Shown here: positions 35,974 through 45,572 of the stretch, piece after piece
Position numbering within the stretch: the first letter of the stretch is position 1
Layout of the letters: the number at the start of each line of letters is the position of its first letter
NCBI GenBank assembly: GCA_964451955.1
Contig: CAYVKG010000008.1
Location: forward strand, 1 to 64,000
Length of the DNA: 64,000 nt
Direction: 5' to 3'
Source: JAPLNB01 sp964451955
Lineage (GTDB): Bacteria > Planctomycetota > Phycisphaerae > Tepidisphaerales > Tepidisphaeraceae
The notes under the pieces: model-generated
The model's input: the letters and a program-made list of their open reading frames with translations, nothing else
Databases searched by the model: none
Told to the model about the DNA's origin: nothing
Translations under genes and position numbers: made by a program

Positions 35974-36747
35974 ATGGCTCTTCTGGAAATCCACGATCTT
36001 CATGCTCGCGTAGCCGCCCCGGGCGGCAAGCAGATTCTCAAGGGTTTGAATCTGACGGTGAACAAGGGGGAGGTCCACGCCATCATGGGCAAGAACGGCT
36101 CGGGCAAGAGCACCCTTGCCCAGGTTCTCATGGGCCGCGACACCTACGAGGTGACCGGGGGATCGGTCCGGTACAATGGCGTTGACCTCTTGGAGTTGTC
36201 AACCGAAGAGCGAGCCGCGATGGGCGTCTTCCTGGCTTTTCAATACCCCGTGGAAATTCCCGGCGTATCGACCAGCTACTTCCTAAAGGCGGCCGTCAAT
36301 GCCATCCGCAAGGCGCACAACGAGCCCGAACTGGACGCGATGGAGTTCCTGTCGCTGGTGAAGCAGAAAATGGCCCTGCTGAAGATGGATCAGTCGTTCA
36401 TGAACCGCGCGGTCAACGAAGGCTTCTCGGGCGGAGAAAAGAAGCGGAATGAGATCTTCCAGATGGCGGTGATCAATCCCGTTCTCGCCTTGATGGACGA
36501 GACGGATTCCGGCCTGGACATCGACGCGTTGAAGATCGTCGCCAACGGCGCGAATTCTCTCCGAGGCCCGGACCGCGCCATCGTCTGTGTGACTCACTAC
36601 CAGCGGCTGCTCAATTACATCCAGCCGGACATTGTCCACGTGATGCTCGATGGACGCATCGTCAAGTCCGGAGACAAGTCGCTGGCGCTGGATCTTGAAT
36701 CCCGCGGCTATGACTGGGTTGAAAAGGAAGTCGCCCAGCCCGTGTAG
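35974..36747 (+). CDS. sufC: Fe-S cluster assembly ATPase SufC
   Basis: SufC (257 residues) is the ABC-type ATPase that drives the SufBD scaffold. It has Walker A GKNGSGKSTL, the ABC signature FSGGEKKRNEI and Walker B LALMDETDSGLD, followed by the H-loop CVTHYQRLL. There are no transmembrane segments, as expected for this soluble partner of SufB and SufD. It begins 25 bp after sufB in the same operon. Confidence 0.97.
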   Translation: MALLEIHDLHARVAAPGGKQILKGLNLTVNKGEVHAIMGKNGSGKSTLAQVLMGRDTYEVTGGSVRYNGVDLLELSTEERAAMGVFLAFQYPVEIPGVSTSYFLKAAVNAIRKAHNEPELDAMEFLSLVKQKMALLKMDQSFMNRAVNEGFSGGEKKRNEIFQMAVINPVLALMDETDSGLDIDALKIVANGANSLRGPDRAIVCVTHYQRLLNYIQPDIVHVMLDGRIVKSGDKSLALDLESRGYDWVEKEVAQPV

Positions 36748-36779
36748 GTTAGTCGCGTGCACCGGAACCTGAATTGCGG

Positions 36780-38159
36780 ATGACGGCCATGACCAGACTC
36801 GTCGAAGATTCAAATATCCACCTGGCTAACTACAAGGCGCTCGCCAAACGCGGGAACGGCGCGCTTCCGTGGATGGAGAAGCTCCGGAAGCGCGGAATCG
36901 ATCGCTTTGAGGCGGCGGGTTTCCCGGGCCCCAAAGACGAAGAATGGCGATTCACCAACACCGCCGCCATCGCGCAAACGCCCTTTGCCCTTGCCCAGGC
37001 CTCTCACGGCGTCGAAGCAGCATCACTGGCGAAAAACCTCACGTTCTCGGGCCAGGCAGCCGCCGAGCTGGTGTTCGTGAACGGCCGCTTCTCGCCGGCG
37101 CTTTCGCGGGTCAGCAACATTCCCGCTGGCGTGACGGTGACGAGCCTTGCCGACGCCGTGCGCAGCACGCACTTGCCGGTGGAGCGACATCTGGCTCGCT
37201 ATGCCAGCGTCGAAACCGACCCATTTGTGGCCTTGAACACCGCTTCCCTGGGCGACGGCGCGTTTGTACACATCGCACGCCACGCGGTTGTTCGCGATCC
37301 CATCCATCTGCTCTTCCTGTCGATTCCCGGCGACGGCCCGACCGTCGTCCATCCCCGCTCGCTGGTGGTTGTTGAGGAAAACGCCCATGCGACGCTCGTT
37401 GAGAGTTACGCGGGAAGTGCTGGCGCGGGTCCTTTGCTGAACAATCCGGTCACGGAGATCGTTGTGGCCGACAACGGACATTTGGACCACTGCAAGGTTG
37501 AACAGGAGTCGTCGGAGGCATCGCACATCTCACACACCCATGTCGCAATGGGGAGAGACGCGGGTTTCGTGTCGCATGCCGCGAGCATTGGCGGGAAGCT
37601 CGTGCGGAACAACCTCGAGGTGGTTCTCGACGGGGAGCATGGCGACGCAACGGTGAACGGGCTGGTGGTGATCCGAAACCAGCAGCATGTGGATAATCAT
37701 ACGTTGATCCGGCATGAGCGGCCGAACTGTTCGAGCCACGAGCTCTACAAACATGTCCTGGATGATCGAGCTACGGGCGTGTTTAAGGGCAAGATATACG
37801 TGCAGAAGGGCGCGCAGAAGACGGATTCCAAACAGACGAGCAAGTCGCTGCTCCTGTCGGACGAAGCGACCATGAATTCCATGCCGGCGTTGGAGATTTA
37901 CGCCGACGATGTGAAATGCACACACGGGTCTACCACCGGACCGGTGGATGAAGATATGATCTTCTATCTGCGGACACGCGGCGTGCCGCACGAAGCGGCT
38001 CGGCACCTGCTGACCTACGCGTTCGCCGCCGACATTACCCGCAGGATCAAGGTCGAACCGGTGCGCAGACGATTGGAGGATTTCATGGCTGCTCAACACG
38101 GTTTGCCGCAGGATCTTCGCATTACCGATCTGGGATCCCATGACGACGCAGCTCTCTAA
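36780..38159 (+). CDS. sufD: Fe-S cluster assembly protein SufD
   Basis: SufD (about 459 residues) pairs with SufB. It has the typical N-terminal opening (RKRGIDRFEAAGFPGPKDEEWRFTN), the beta-helix region and a C-terminal LEIYADDVKCTHGSTTGPVDED followed by FYLRTRGVPHEAARHLLTYAFA. The start is uncertain between 36780 and 36789, and no strong ribosome-binding site is visible. Its last 20 nt overlap the start of sufS, suggesting translational coupling. Confidence 0.95.
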   Translation: MTAMTRLVEDSNIHLANYKALAKRGNGALPWMEKLRKRGIDRFEAAGFPGPKDEEWRFTNTAAIAQTPFALAQASHGVEAASLAKNLTFSGQAAAELVFVNGRFSPALSRVSNIPAGVTVTSLADAVRSTHLPVERHLARYASVETDPFVALNTASLGDGAFVHIARHAVVRDPIHLLFLSIPGDGPTVVHPRSLVVVEENAHATLVESYAGSAGAGPLLNNPVTEIVVADNGHLDHCKVEQESSEASHISHTHVAMGRDAGFVSHAASIGGKLVRNNLEVVLDGEHGDATVNGLVVIRNQQHVDNHTLIRHERPNCSSHELYKHVLDDRATGVFKGKIYVQKGAQKTDSKQTSKSLLLSDEATMNSMPALEIYADDVKCTHGSTTGPVDEDMIFYLRTRGVPHEAARHLLTYAFAADITRRIKVEPVRRRLEDFMAAQHGLPQDLRITDLGSHDDAAL

Positions 38160-39405
38160 ATCCCCCGTTGGCACTCAGCACGCGCCGCTCGATATCGAAC
38201 GCGTTCGGCGCGACTTCCCGATTCTGCAGAAACGGTTTCACGGAAAATCCCTCGTTTACCTCGACAACGCGGCGACAACTCAGAAACCCCGCCAGGTGAT
38301 TGACTGCGTCGATCAGTACTACACAGAGCAGAACGCAAACATCCACCGGGGTGTCTATCATTTGAGCCAACTGGCGACGGATCTGTACGAGCAGGCCCGG
38401 AAGAAGGTTCAGCGGTTCATCAACGCGGCGGAAGCTCGGGAGGTGGTGTTCACCAGTGGGACGACCGAGTCGATCAATCTTGTCGCCAGTTCATTCGGTC
38501 GAGTGAATTTCAGGCCGGGCGACGAGATCATCCTGACGGGAATGGAGCACCACTCGAACATCGTGCCGTGGCAGCTTGTGTGCGAGCAGACCGGAGCGAC
38601 GATCCGCGTTGCGCCTTTTGACGACAGGGGGCAGTTGATTCTGGAGGAATACGAGAAGTTGTTTAACCCGCGGACGCGGTTTGTGGGAGTGGTGCACCTC
38701 TCGAACTCATTGGGGACGATCAACCCGGTGAAGCGGATGATCGACATAGCGCACGGGCACGGAGTCCCGGTGCTGGTTGACGGTGCGCAATGGGTGGCGC
38801 ATGGCCAGACCGATGTGCGGGCGCTTGACGCCGACTTCTACGCGTTTTCCGGTCACAAGCTTTATGGCCCGACCGGGATCGGCGTGCTTTATGGCAAAGC
38901 CGCTCTGCTTGAGAAGATGGGGCCATACCAGGGCGGGGGGGACATGATATCGTCCGTGACGTTTGGCAAGACGGAGTACAACGAATTGCCGTACAAGTTC
39001 GAGGCGGGGACACCGCATATCGAGGGCGGCATCGGATTGGGGGCGGCGATTGACTATGTCACGTCCATTGGCGTCCGGGCGATTGCCGAGCATGAGAGCC
39101 GACTGCTGAACTACGCGCACTCCCGCCTGTCCGCAATTGGCGGGTTGCGCATTGTGGGAACCGCCGACGAAAAGGGCAGCGTGGTGTCGTTTGTGCTCAA
39201 GGGCATCCACCCCCACGACATTGGAACGATACTGGACGGAGAAGGGGTCGCCATTCGCACGGGACATCATTGTTGCCAGCCGGTGATGGACCGTTTTGAG
39301 ATTCCCGCCACGGCCCGGGCGAGCTTTGCGATGTACAACACCCAGACCGAGATCGACGCGCTGGCGGATTCCATTGCGAAAGTGATCGATTTCCTCGGCA
39401 GTTGA
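38140..39405 (+). CDS. sufS: Cysteine desulfurase SufS
   Basis: SufS (421 residues) is a PLP-dependent class V aminotransferase that takes sulfur from L-cysteine as a persulfide. The substrate-binding start is VYLDNAATTQKPRQVI, the PLP Lys is in FYAFSGHKLYGPTGIGVLYG and the active-site Cys is in RTGHHCCQPVM. PLP-site residues ADGAQ are replaced here by VDGAQWVAH. The gene overlaps sufD by 20 nt. The protein is cytoplasmic and works with SufU as sulfur acceptor. Confidence 0.96.
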   Translation: MTTQLSKSPVGTQHAPLDIERVRRDFPILQKRFHGKSLVYLDNAATTQKPRQVIDCVDQYYTEQNANIHRGVYHLSQLATDLYEQARKKVQRFINAAEAREVVFTSGTTESINLVASSFGRVNFRPGDEIILTGMEHHSNIVPWQLVCEQTGATIRVAPFDDRGQLILEEYEKLFNPRTRFVGVVHLSNSLGTINPVKRMIDIAHGHGVPVLVDGAQWVAHGQTDVRALDADFYAFSGHKLYGPTGIGVLYGKAALLEKMGPYQGGGDMISSVTFGKTEYNELPYKFEAGTPHIEGGIGLGAAIDYVTSIGVRAIAEHESRLLNYAHSRLSAIGGLRIVGTADEKGSVVSFVLKGIHPHDIGTILDGEGVAIRTGHHCCQPVMDRFEIPATARASFAMYNTQTEIDALADSIAKVIDFLGS

Positions 39406-39417
39406 AGGGACCGAAGC

Positions 39418-39870
39418 ATGTCCGATCTTCGCGAACTGTATCAAGAGATGATACTCGACCACTGTAAGCGGCCACGCAACTTCCACAACTTGGCCGACGC
39501 CAACCATCAGGCCGACGGCTTCAACCGGCTCTGCGGCGACAAGCTACGCGTCTACGTCAAACTGGCGAACGGTCTGATTGAAGACATCGCATTCGAAGGC
39601 GATGGCTGTTGCATCTCCAAAGCATCGTCGTCGATGATGACCGAGGCCCTCAAGGGCAAGACGGTCGCAGAGGCTCACCGCCTTTTCGAGCAGTTTCACG
39701 GAGTGTTGACGGGACCTCCGGACGAGATTCCCGATGTGCCGGAACTGGGAAAACTGGCCGTGTTTGCGGGGGTCCGGGAGTTTCCCGTGCGAGTGAAGTG
39801 CGCGACGCTGGCCTGGCACACCCTCGAGGCCGCGCTCAAAGAGGATGACAAGACCGTCAGCACGGAATGA
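39418..39870 (+). CDS. sufU: SufU-type Fe-S assembly protein (NifU-like)
   Basis: SufU (150 residues) is the zinc-dependent sulfur-transfer partner of SufS in bacteria that lack SufE. The three Cys motifs are present: RLCGDKLRV, EGDGCCISKASSSMM and RVKCATLAWHTLEAAL. The usual GCAIS is GCCIS here. It starts 12 bp after sufS and ends by overlapping the ATG of the next gene (ATGA at 39867-39870). No sufE is visible nearby, which fits. Confidence 0.94.
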   Translation: MSDLRELYQEMILDHCKRPRNFHNLADANHQADGFNRLCGDKLRVYVKLANGLIEDIAFEGDGCCISKASSSMMTEALKGKTVAEAHRLFEQFHGVLTGPPDEIPDVPELGKLAVFAGVREFPVRVKCATLAWHTLEAALKEDDKTVSTE

Positions 39871-40352
39871 TGACCGCGACACCTGCGAATAATCCTCCTC
39901 GCCGCCACAGCCTCACGGTCCTGCCGCATTCCGGGAAAGTGGAGCAGCTCCGCCATGATCCTCCCGCCCCAGTCAAAGCGGGCGGACAGTCAGAGAATCA
40001 TGCTCCACACGTCAATCGAGTTCGGCCCCCTTCCGATCAGTCGCCCGAGGTTCTGGCATTGCAGGAGAAAGTGGTTGCGGCGCTGCGCAAGGTCTACGAC
40101 CCCGAGATCCCCGTGAATCTGTACGATCTTGGGCTGATCTACGATATCGATATCGACCCCGACCATTCGGTGCATATCCGCATGACGCTCACCGCCCCGG
40201 GGTGTCCCGTTGCCGACCTGATTCCCCAGCAGGTTCAGACTCGTGTGGAGTGCATCCCCGAGGTGAATAGAGTGACGGTAGAGCTCGTCTGGGATCCCCC
40301 GTGGACGAAGGACATGATGTCTGAAGCCGCGAGGTTGGAACTGGGTTTCTGA
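39867..40352 (+). CDS. sufT: SufT-like Fe-S maturation protein (DUF59/MIP18 family)
   Basis: A 161-residue protein with a Pro-rich N-terminal extension and the MIP18/DUF59 domain: ALRKVYDPEIPVNLYDLGLIYDI, IRMTLTAPGCPVADLIPQQV and RVTVELVWDPPWTKDMMSEAA. It helps transfer or maintain Fe-S clusters and is typically the last gene of SufBCDSU operons. The first four bases overlap sufU (ATGA), showing translational coupling. Confidence 0.94.
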   Translation: MMTATPANNPPRRHSLTVLPHSGKVEQLRHDPPAPVKAGGQSENHAPHVNRVRPPSDQSPEVLALQEKVVAALRKVYDPEIPVNLYDLGLIYDIDIDPDHSVHIRMTLTAPGCPVADLIPQQVQTRVECIPEVNRVTVELVWDPPWTKDMMSEAARLELGF

Positions 40353-40489
40353 AGCTACAAGGGTTCAACCAATTCAGATGCCGAAAGTAGTATAAGGTAC
40401 AGCGACCGCTTTCGGGCCGATACGAAGGATTCCCGACATGGTCGTTGTCAAGCGGGTTCTTCCTCTGGGGCGTCGTGGCCGATCTTCCC

Positions 40490-41218
40490 TCACGGCGCCC
40501 CTCTTACTTCCGACGTTCCGGCGTCAATCCTCAACGTAATCGAACCTCCGCGCGTGCGCTCGAATGGGAACATCTCGGCCGGCACAACAACCGTGACTGT
40601 GGTGGGCACCGGAACCCCGGATTGGCCGGGCAGTTCCTTGTATTCGGAGAAGCTGAAAGCCACGGTTCCCTTGGGCATCCGAATCGTGCCACCGACAAGG
40701 AGACCCGTCCGTTCATCAAACTCCAGGGTCCGGGCATCGCTCTTGCCGACAACGGTTCGCTGGCCGGACTCGCCGCCGCTGCCGGGCGAAAAGTCCTTGG
40801 CGGCGAACCTCTGGAACATCAGCAGATAAAGTGCATCGACTGTCATGGCGCTGCCCTGGCTGGCGATGACCTTCTCCCCATCAATCTCGCAGGAATCGGG
40901 CCCGCAGGTCATCTTCCCTCGACGCGATGGCAAATCATATGCGATTGTCATCGGGCGCGGTTCGCCTGGCATATCCAGATGCCATGTGCACTGCCCCTTC
41001 AGATTCACGAATCGTATCCGCCCCTGTCTGGCATTATGCCGTTCGATCAGATCGCGGATCATCGCCTCAGCCGCGGGCAGACTGGATGGCCTCGCCGCCG
41101 CGCCCGCCGGGCTTGGTGCGGGTTCGGCGACCATCCACAAGGCCAGGTACCCGCCCAAAGCCAGCAGACTTGTCATGACAATGATCACGCTTGCCGTCTG
41201 TGGCCTGTTGACGCTCAT
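40490..41218 (-). CDS. Secreted protein of unknown function
   Basis: The start at 41218 has GAGG 5 nt upstream. The 242-residue protein has an N-terminal membrane or signal segment (VIIVMTSLLALGGYLALWMVA), an Ala/Pro linker, and a beta-rich domain (IRFVNLKGQCTWHLDM, YDLPSRRGKMTCGPDSCEIDGE, LEFDERTGLLVGGTIRM, AFSFSEYKELPG) reminiscent of LolA/outer-membrane lipoprotein-sorting or related DUF barrels. Similarity is only in fold character. Function unknown. It converges with sufT. Confidence 0.65.
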   Translation of the reverse strand: MSVNRPQTASVIIVMTSLLALGGYLALWMVAEPAPSPAGAAARPSSLPAAEAMIRDLIERHNARQGRIRFVNLKGQCTWHLDMPGEPRPMTIAYDLPSRRGKMTCGPDSCEIDGEKVIASQGSAMTVDALYLLMFQRFAAKDFSPGSGGESGQRTVVGKSDARTLEFDERTGLLVGGTIRMPKGTVAFSFSEYKELPGQSGVPVPTTVTVVVPAEMFPFERTRGGSITLRIDAGTSEVRGAP

Positions 41219-41346
41219 GGCGACCTCGCGCGACCCCCGGGGCGACAATCATGGAAACGCGCCTTCTTTATAACACGGCGAATTGCGAATGACGAGGGTG
41301 ATAAGCACGCGAACGTTGACACATCACTGCGGCGTCGTTGGCGGCT

Positions 41347-44300
41347 TTACTGGTCGGTGCCATCTTCCGCTGGATCGGTCTCCTCCGTCTGATCCTGAAT
41401 GGACGCATCGGCGATCTCGCTGGCAACGGGTTCGGCGTTGAAGAGCGCCTGTTGGGCGAGCCGCCGGACTCTCTTCGAACCGGCCCCGATCAATTGCACG
41501 GCGCCGGGACCGAGCACCTGCTCCAGATCGTCCACCACGCGGTCCGACGGCTTGACCGCATGATCGGTTCCCAGCCGCAGTAGCACGGACTGGCTTCCGT
41601 CTACCGCAACCGACGCGAAGACCGGCATGCGACCCGCGTGCTCCTTGAGGCGGACACGCAACTGGTCAACCACGTCGGCGGCGTGGCGGGCGCGATCCAG
41701 CTTGATGACCAGCGAAGTTGTCAGGCGAGCCGTCGCATCGCGAATCGGGATGACGTCGGAGACAATGATGTTCGGGGTCTCGCGGCGCTTGTCCACCTTC
41801 CCCTTGAGAAACAGTATCTGTTCGTTGGCGATCAGCCCGGGATATCTCTGGTTGATTTCGGCGAAGTTCTCCGCGAACACGACGGCATCCACCTGGCCGT
41901 CCAGGTCTTCCAGGGTGATCATGGCCATCTGCATGCCGGCGGAGCGCCCGTTTTTCGTCACGGTCTTCTTGATGCGCGTCAGCATACCGCCGACGGTGAC
42001 TTCGGCTCCCTCGGAGCACGTGACGAGGTCCCGGGTCGTGTGAGTCGAGTAACGAGCAATGGCCGCCTGGTGTTCCGTCAAAGGATGACTGGTGATGTAG
42101 AATCCGAGCAGTTCCTTTTCGAACTTCAGAAGGTCGGGATTGGGGATTTCATCGATGTCGGGCAGCGTGCCCGCGAGGGATGCGGTTGTGGAGGGGACCA
42201 AGGCGGCCGCGGACCCGAACATGCTCAACTGCCCCGTTCGACGATCGTTCTGCGCTTGCTGTCCCATTTCAACGGCGCGATCGAGAATATGAAGCAACTG
42301 AGCTCGCTTCGCATTCAAACTGGAGAATGCGCCGCACTTGATGAGCGACTCGATCGTTGCGCGCGTGACTTGCCGGAGATCAACGCGCTCGCAGAAGTCA
42401 TAGAGTGAGACGAAGCGGCCATGGGCTTGCCGTTCGGCGATGATGGCCTCGACCGCCTTTTCGCCGACGCCGCGCACAGCCATCAGACCGAAGCGGATGA
42501 CGCCTTCGTGGGTCGGTTTCCTTTTCGCGCTGTCGGACCGGCGCTTGGTGGAGTCGGACGTCCTGGTGTCGTAGATCGGGGTGAAGTCCTTGTCGGAAAA
42601 GTTCACATCGGGGGGCAGAACCTTGATGCCCTTCCGCCCATCGGGCAGGGTCAGCCGGCGGCATTCCTCGATATACTCCACGACCTTCTCCGTCGATCCC
42701 ATTTCAAAGGTGAGAAGGGCGGCCATGTACTCCACCGGGTGGTAGACCTTCATGTAGGCCGTCTGGAATGCGATGATGGCATAACGCGTGGAATGGCTCT
42801 TGTTGAATCCGTAGCCGCCGAACTTCAGGATATGCTCGAAGAGTTCCTCGGCCTTCTCCTTGGAAACCCCTTGCTTCATCGTTCCCTCAATGAAGCTGGG
42901 CCTGAATTTCGCGATGAGTTCGGTGTTCTTCTTGCTGATGGCCTTGATCAGCTTGTAGGCGTTGGACAGCTCGATCCCACCGAGCTGGTTGAAGATCTGC
43001 ATGACCTGTTCCTGGTAGACCATGATGCCATAGGTTTCCGCCAGGATCTTGTCCATGATCGGGTGTACTTCGGGAACCTTCTCGCGACCGTGCTTGCGGT
43101 TGCAGTAGAGCGGGATCAGCTCCATCGGCCCGGGTCGATACAGGGCGTTGGCGGCAATGAGGTCCTCGATGCGGTCCGGCTGCATCTTCATCAGCAGGTC
43201 CTGCATGCCGCCGGACTCAAACTGGAAAATGCCCTTGCTCTCGCCGCGGCAGAACAGGCCCAGCACGTTCTTGTCCGCATAGTCGATGTGCTCGATGTCG
43301 ATGGAAACACCCTGGGTCTGCTTGACCAGGTCGATCGACCGCTGCAGCGTGGTCAGCGTTCGCAGGCCCAGAAAGTCCATCTTCAGCAGGCCGACTTTTT
43401 CGGCAATGGGTCCTTCGAACTGGGTGAGGATATTCCCATCGGAGTCCTTGTAGAGCGGGACCAGCGTGTCAAGGGGCTGATCCGCGATGATGACGCCCGC
43501 GGCGTGGCAACCGGCGTTGCGGCACATCCCTTCGAGCTTTCTGGCCAGGTCGATCACCTGGGCAATGGTCGGGTTCTCCCGATACAGCGAGTTCAGATCG
43601 GGGGAGGCGTCCAGAGCCTTCTTTAGCGTCATCCCCGGGGTGCCGGGAATCAGCTTCGTCAGCTTGTCGATCTCCGGCAAAGGCACGCCAAGGACCCGAC
43701 CGACGTCCTTACACGCGGCCCGCGCCGCCAGAGTCCCGAACGTGATGATTTGCGCCACATGACCGTATTTCTGGCGGACGTATTCGATGACTTTCTGGCG
43801 GCCTTCCTGGCAGATGTCGATGTCGATATCAGGCATCTCATTCCGGCTCGGGTCCATGAATCGTTCAAAGAGAAGGTTGTAGCGGATCGGATCGACGTTG
43901 CAGAGACCCAGGAGGTATCCGACCATCGTGCCCACCCCAGACCCCCTGGCCCCCACGGGAATCCCCTGTGAACGAGCGTAGTTGCAGAAATCCCAGACGA
44001 TCAGAAAGTACGAGCAGAAGTTCTTGGCGGCGATGATTCTGAGTTCGTGGTCGAGACGCGCCCGGATTTCCGGGGAAATATCCGTGGTGCCGTATCGCCA
44101 GGTCAGTCCTTCCTCGCAGAGTTGGCGGAGATAGCGTTCGTCATCATTCTTCGTATCGGCAGGCCAGGCATAGGCATACTGCGACTTGAGGCTGTTCTTC
44201 TCCACTTTGTACACGGGAGCGTAGCGCCTCGAGAAGTCGAGCTCAAGGTTGCACATCCTGGCAATCTCGACCGTGTTGTCACAGGCCTCGGGAAATTGGG

Positions 44301-45078
44301 CGAGGGCTTCCCGCATCTCCATAGGGCTCTTGAGAAAAAGCTCCGCAGGGTATTTCAGCCGAGCTTCATCGGTGATCAGGCGACCCATGCTGATGCAGCA
44401 CAGAACGTCGTGCGCGTGGTGATCCTCGCGGGTCAGAAAATGAACGTCGTTCGACGCGACCAGACCCACCCCGATCTTCTTCGCCAGATCGGCCAGTTCA
44501 GGATTGACGGCCTCCTGTTCGGCAATACCCTGGCTCTGAACCTCGATAAAGAACCGATCAGGACCGAAAAGACTTCGGTAACTCTCAGCAATGCCCTTCG
44601 CCGCCTTGTAATCACGCCGCAGCAGCGCCGATGGAATCTCCCCACCGAGACAGGCGCTGGTGCAAATAAGGCCCTTGCTGAACTCCTTCAATACCTCCCT
44701 GTCGATGCGGGGCTTGTAGTAGAACCCTTCGCGGTAGGCGATGCTCCCCAACTTCATCAGGTTCCGGTAACCATCCAGATTCTCCGCAAGAAGCAGCAGG
44801 TGATAGGCGGCTTCACCGGCGTTCCCGCTCGGGGTAGAACGGTCCCGACGATCGCCCGGGGCGATGTAGGCCTCCATTCCAATGATGGGTCGCAAGCCTT
44901 CTTTTCTACATTCGTTGTAAAACTCGATGACGCCGAACAGACAGCCATGATCGGTGATCGCCACCGAATCCATGCCGAGCGACTTCGCCCGCCTAACCAG
45001 ATCGGGAACCTTGCATGCGCCGTCCAGCAAAGAATAGTGTGTGTGGACGTGGAGGTGGACAAAGGAGGCCGTAGACAT
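41347..45078 (-). CDS. dnaE: DNA polymerase III alpha subunit
   Basis: This replicative polymerase has about 1243 residues. The N-terminal PHP domain begins FVHLHVHTHYSLLDGACKV and includes SVAITDHGCLFG. The catalytic palm carries EMPDIDIDICQEGRQKVIEYV (Asp residues near 411-417), followed by the finger region (CHAAGVIIADQPLDTLVPLYK), the helix-hairpin-helix segment (LMAVRGVGEKAVEAIIAERQ) and the OB-fold tail (VTVGGMLTRIKKTVTKNG). The order and length match DnaE1. The start at 45078 fits the family opening; the frame is open to 45147 and no Shine-Dalgarno is seen. It is divergent from a small zinc-ribbon gene. Confidence 0.96.
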   Translation of the reverse strand: MSTASFVHLHVHTHYSLLDGACKVPDLVRRAKSLGMDSVAITDHGCLFGVIEFYNECRKEGLRPIIGMEAYIAPGDRRDRSTPSGNAGEAAYHLLLLAENLDGYRNLMKLGSIAYREGFYYKPRIDREVLKEFSKGLICTSACLGGEIPSALLRRDYKAAKGIAESYRSLFGPDRFFIEVQSQGIAEQEAVNPELADLAKKIGVGLVASNDVHFLTREDHHAHDVLCCISMGRLITDEARLKYPAELFLKSPMEMREALAQFPEACDNTVEIARMCNLELDFSRRYAPVYKVEKNSLKSQYAYAWPADTKNDDERYLRQLCEEGLTWRYGTTDISPEIRARLDHELRIIAAKNFCSYFLIVWDFCNYARSQGIPVGARGSGVGTMVGYLLGLCNVDPIRYNLLFERFMDPSRNEMPDIDIDICQEGRQKVIEYVRQKYGHVAQIITFGTLAARAACKDVGRVLGVPLPEIDKLTKLIPGTPGMTLKKALDASPDLNSLYRENPTIAQVIDLARKLEGMCRNAGCHAAGVIIADQPLDTLVPLYKDSDGNILTQFEGPIAEKVGLLKMDFLGLRTLTTLQRSIDLVKQTQGVSIDIEHIDYADKNVLGLFCRGESKGIFQFESGGMQDLLMKMQPDRIEDLIAANALYRPGPMELIPLYCNRKHGREKVPEVHPIMDKILAETYGIMVYQEQVMQIFNQLGGIELSNAYKLIKAISKKNTELIAKFRPSFIEGTMKQGVSKEKAEELFEHILKFGGYGFNKSHSTRYAIIAFQTAYMKVYHPVEYMAALLTFEMGSTEKVVEYIEECRRLTLPDGRKGIKVLPPDVNFSDKDFTPIYDTRTSDSTKRRSDSAKRKPTHEGVIRFGLMAVRGVGEKAVEAIIAERQAHGRFVSLYDFCERVDLRQVTRATIESLIKCGAFSSLNAKRAQLLHILDRAVEMGQQAQNDRRTGQLSMFGSAAALVPSTTASLAGTLPDIDEIPNPDLLKFEKELLGFYITSHPLTEHQAAIARYSTHTTRDLVTCSEGAEVTVGGMLTRIKKTVTKNGRSAGMQMAMITLEDLDGQVDAVVFAENFAEINQRYPGLIANEQILFLKGKVDKRRETPNIIVSDVIPIRDATARLTTSLVIKLDRARHAADVVDQLRVRLKEHAGRMPVFASVAVDGSQSVLLRLGTDHAVKPSDRVVDDLEQVLGPGAVQLIGAGSKRVRRLAQQALFNAEPVASEIADASIQDQTEETDPAEDGTDQ

Positions 45079-45188
45079 AGCTGAGCGCTGGTATACTCGT
45101 GGGACCGCAGGGATGCAACTGAAACCCGATGCGCCGCCATCCCCCAAAGATGGTAGGCTATCACGCCTCGCTGTGCTATCCTTGGTAT

Positions 45189-45530
45189 ATGCCGGAAGTT
45201 ACCTGTCCATTCTGCAATAACTCGGTCGAGGCCGACATCGGGCCAGCCGTATGCCCCGCTTGCGGGCAGAGCATGGAGGTGATTGCCGGAGAAGAAGAAG
45301 TCGAACTGGATGGCAACCGCATCCAACGAATTTCCCATGCTCGTCGCAGTGAGGTTCGCGCCAGGGCGTATTCTGTGATTGGCGGCTTTGTGGTGTTCGG
45401 TGGCAGCTCGCAATTGGTGTGGATGGGCATTCGCGCCGGTCAGGCCGGTGGGTGGACCGCGTGGGCCATCGGATGCATCGTCGCAGGCGCTGTTGGCATC
45501 GCTCTGGCTTTGCGACTATGGCTGAAATAA
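45189..45530 (+). CDS. Zinc-ribbon membrane protein
   Basis: A 113-residue protein with a CPFC / CPAC zinc ribbon (VTCPFCNNSVEADIGPAVCP), a polar middle, and two membrane spans (VIGGFVVFGGSSQLVWMGI and WAIGCIVAGAVGIALALRLWL). The frame is open upstream to 45129, but the ATG at 45189 fits the zinc-ribbon start. No family is recognised. It is divergent from dnaE and convergent with the Lhr-like helicase. Confidence 0.65.
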   Translation: MPEVTCPFCNNSVEADIGPAVCPACGQSMEVIAGEEEVELDGNRIQRISHARRSEVRARAYSVIGGFVVFGGSSQLVWMGIRAGQAGGWTAWAIGCIVAGAVGIALALRLWLK

Positions 45531-45572
45531 TGAGAACCAGCTCTGCCGGTGCCCACCTCCACAACTGGCCGC

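Noticed and set aside
40381..40415. Inverted repeat CCGAAAG-N21-CTTTCGG after sufT
   Set aside because: Seven base pairs with a 21-nt loop and no T run; not a convincing terminator or operator.
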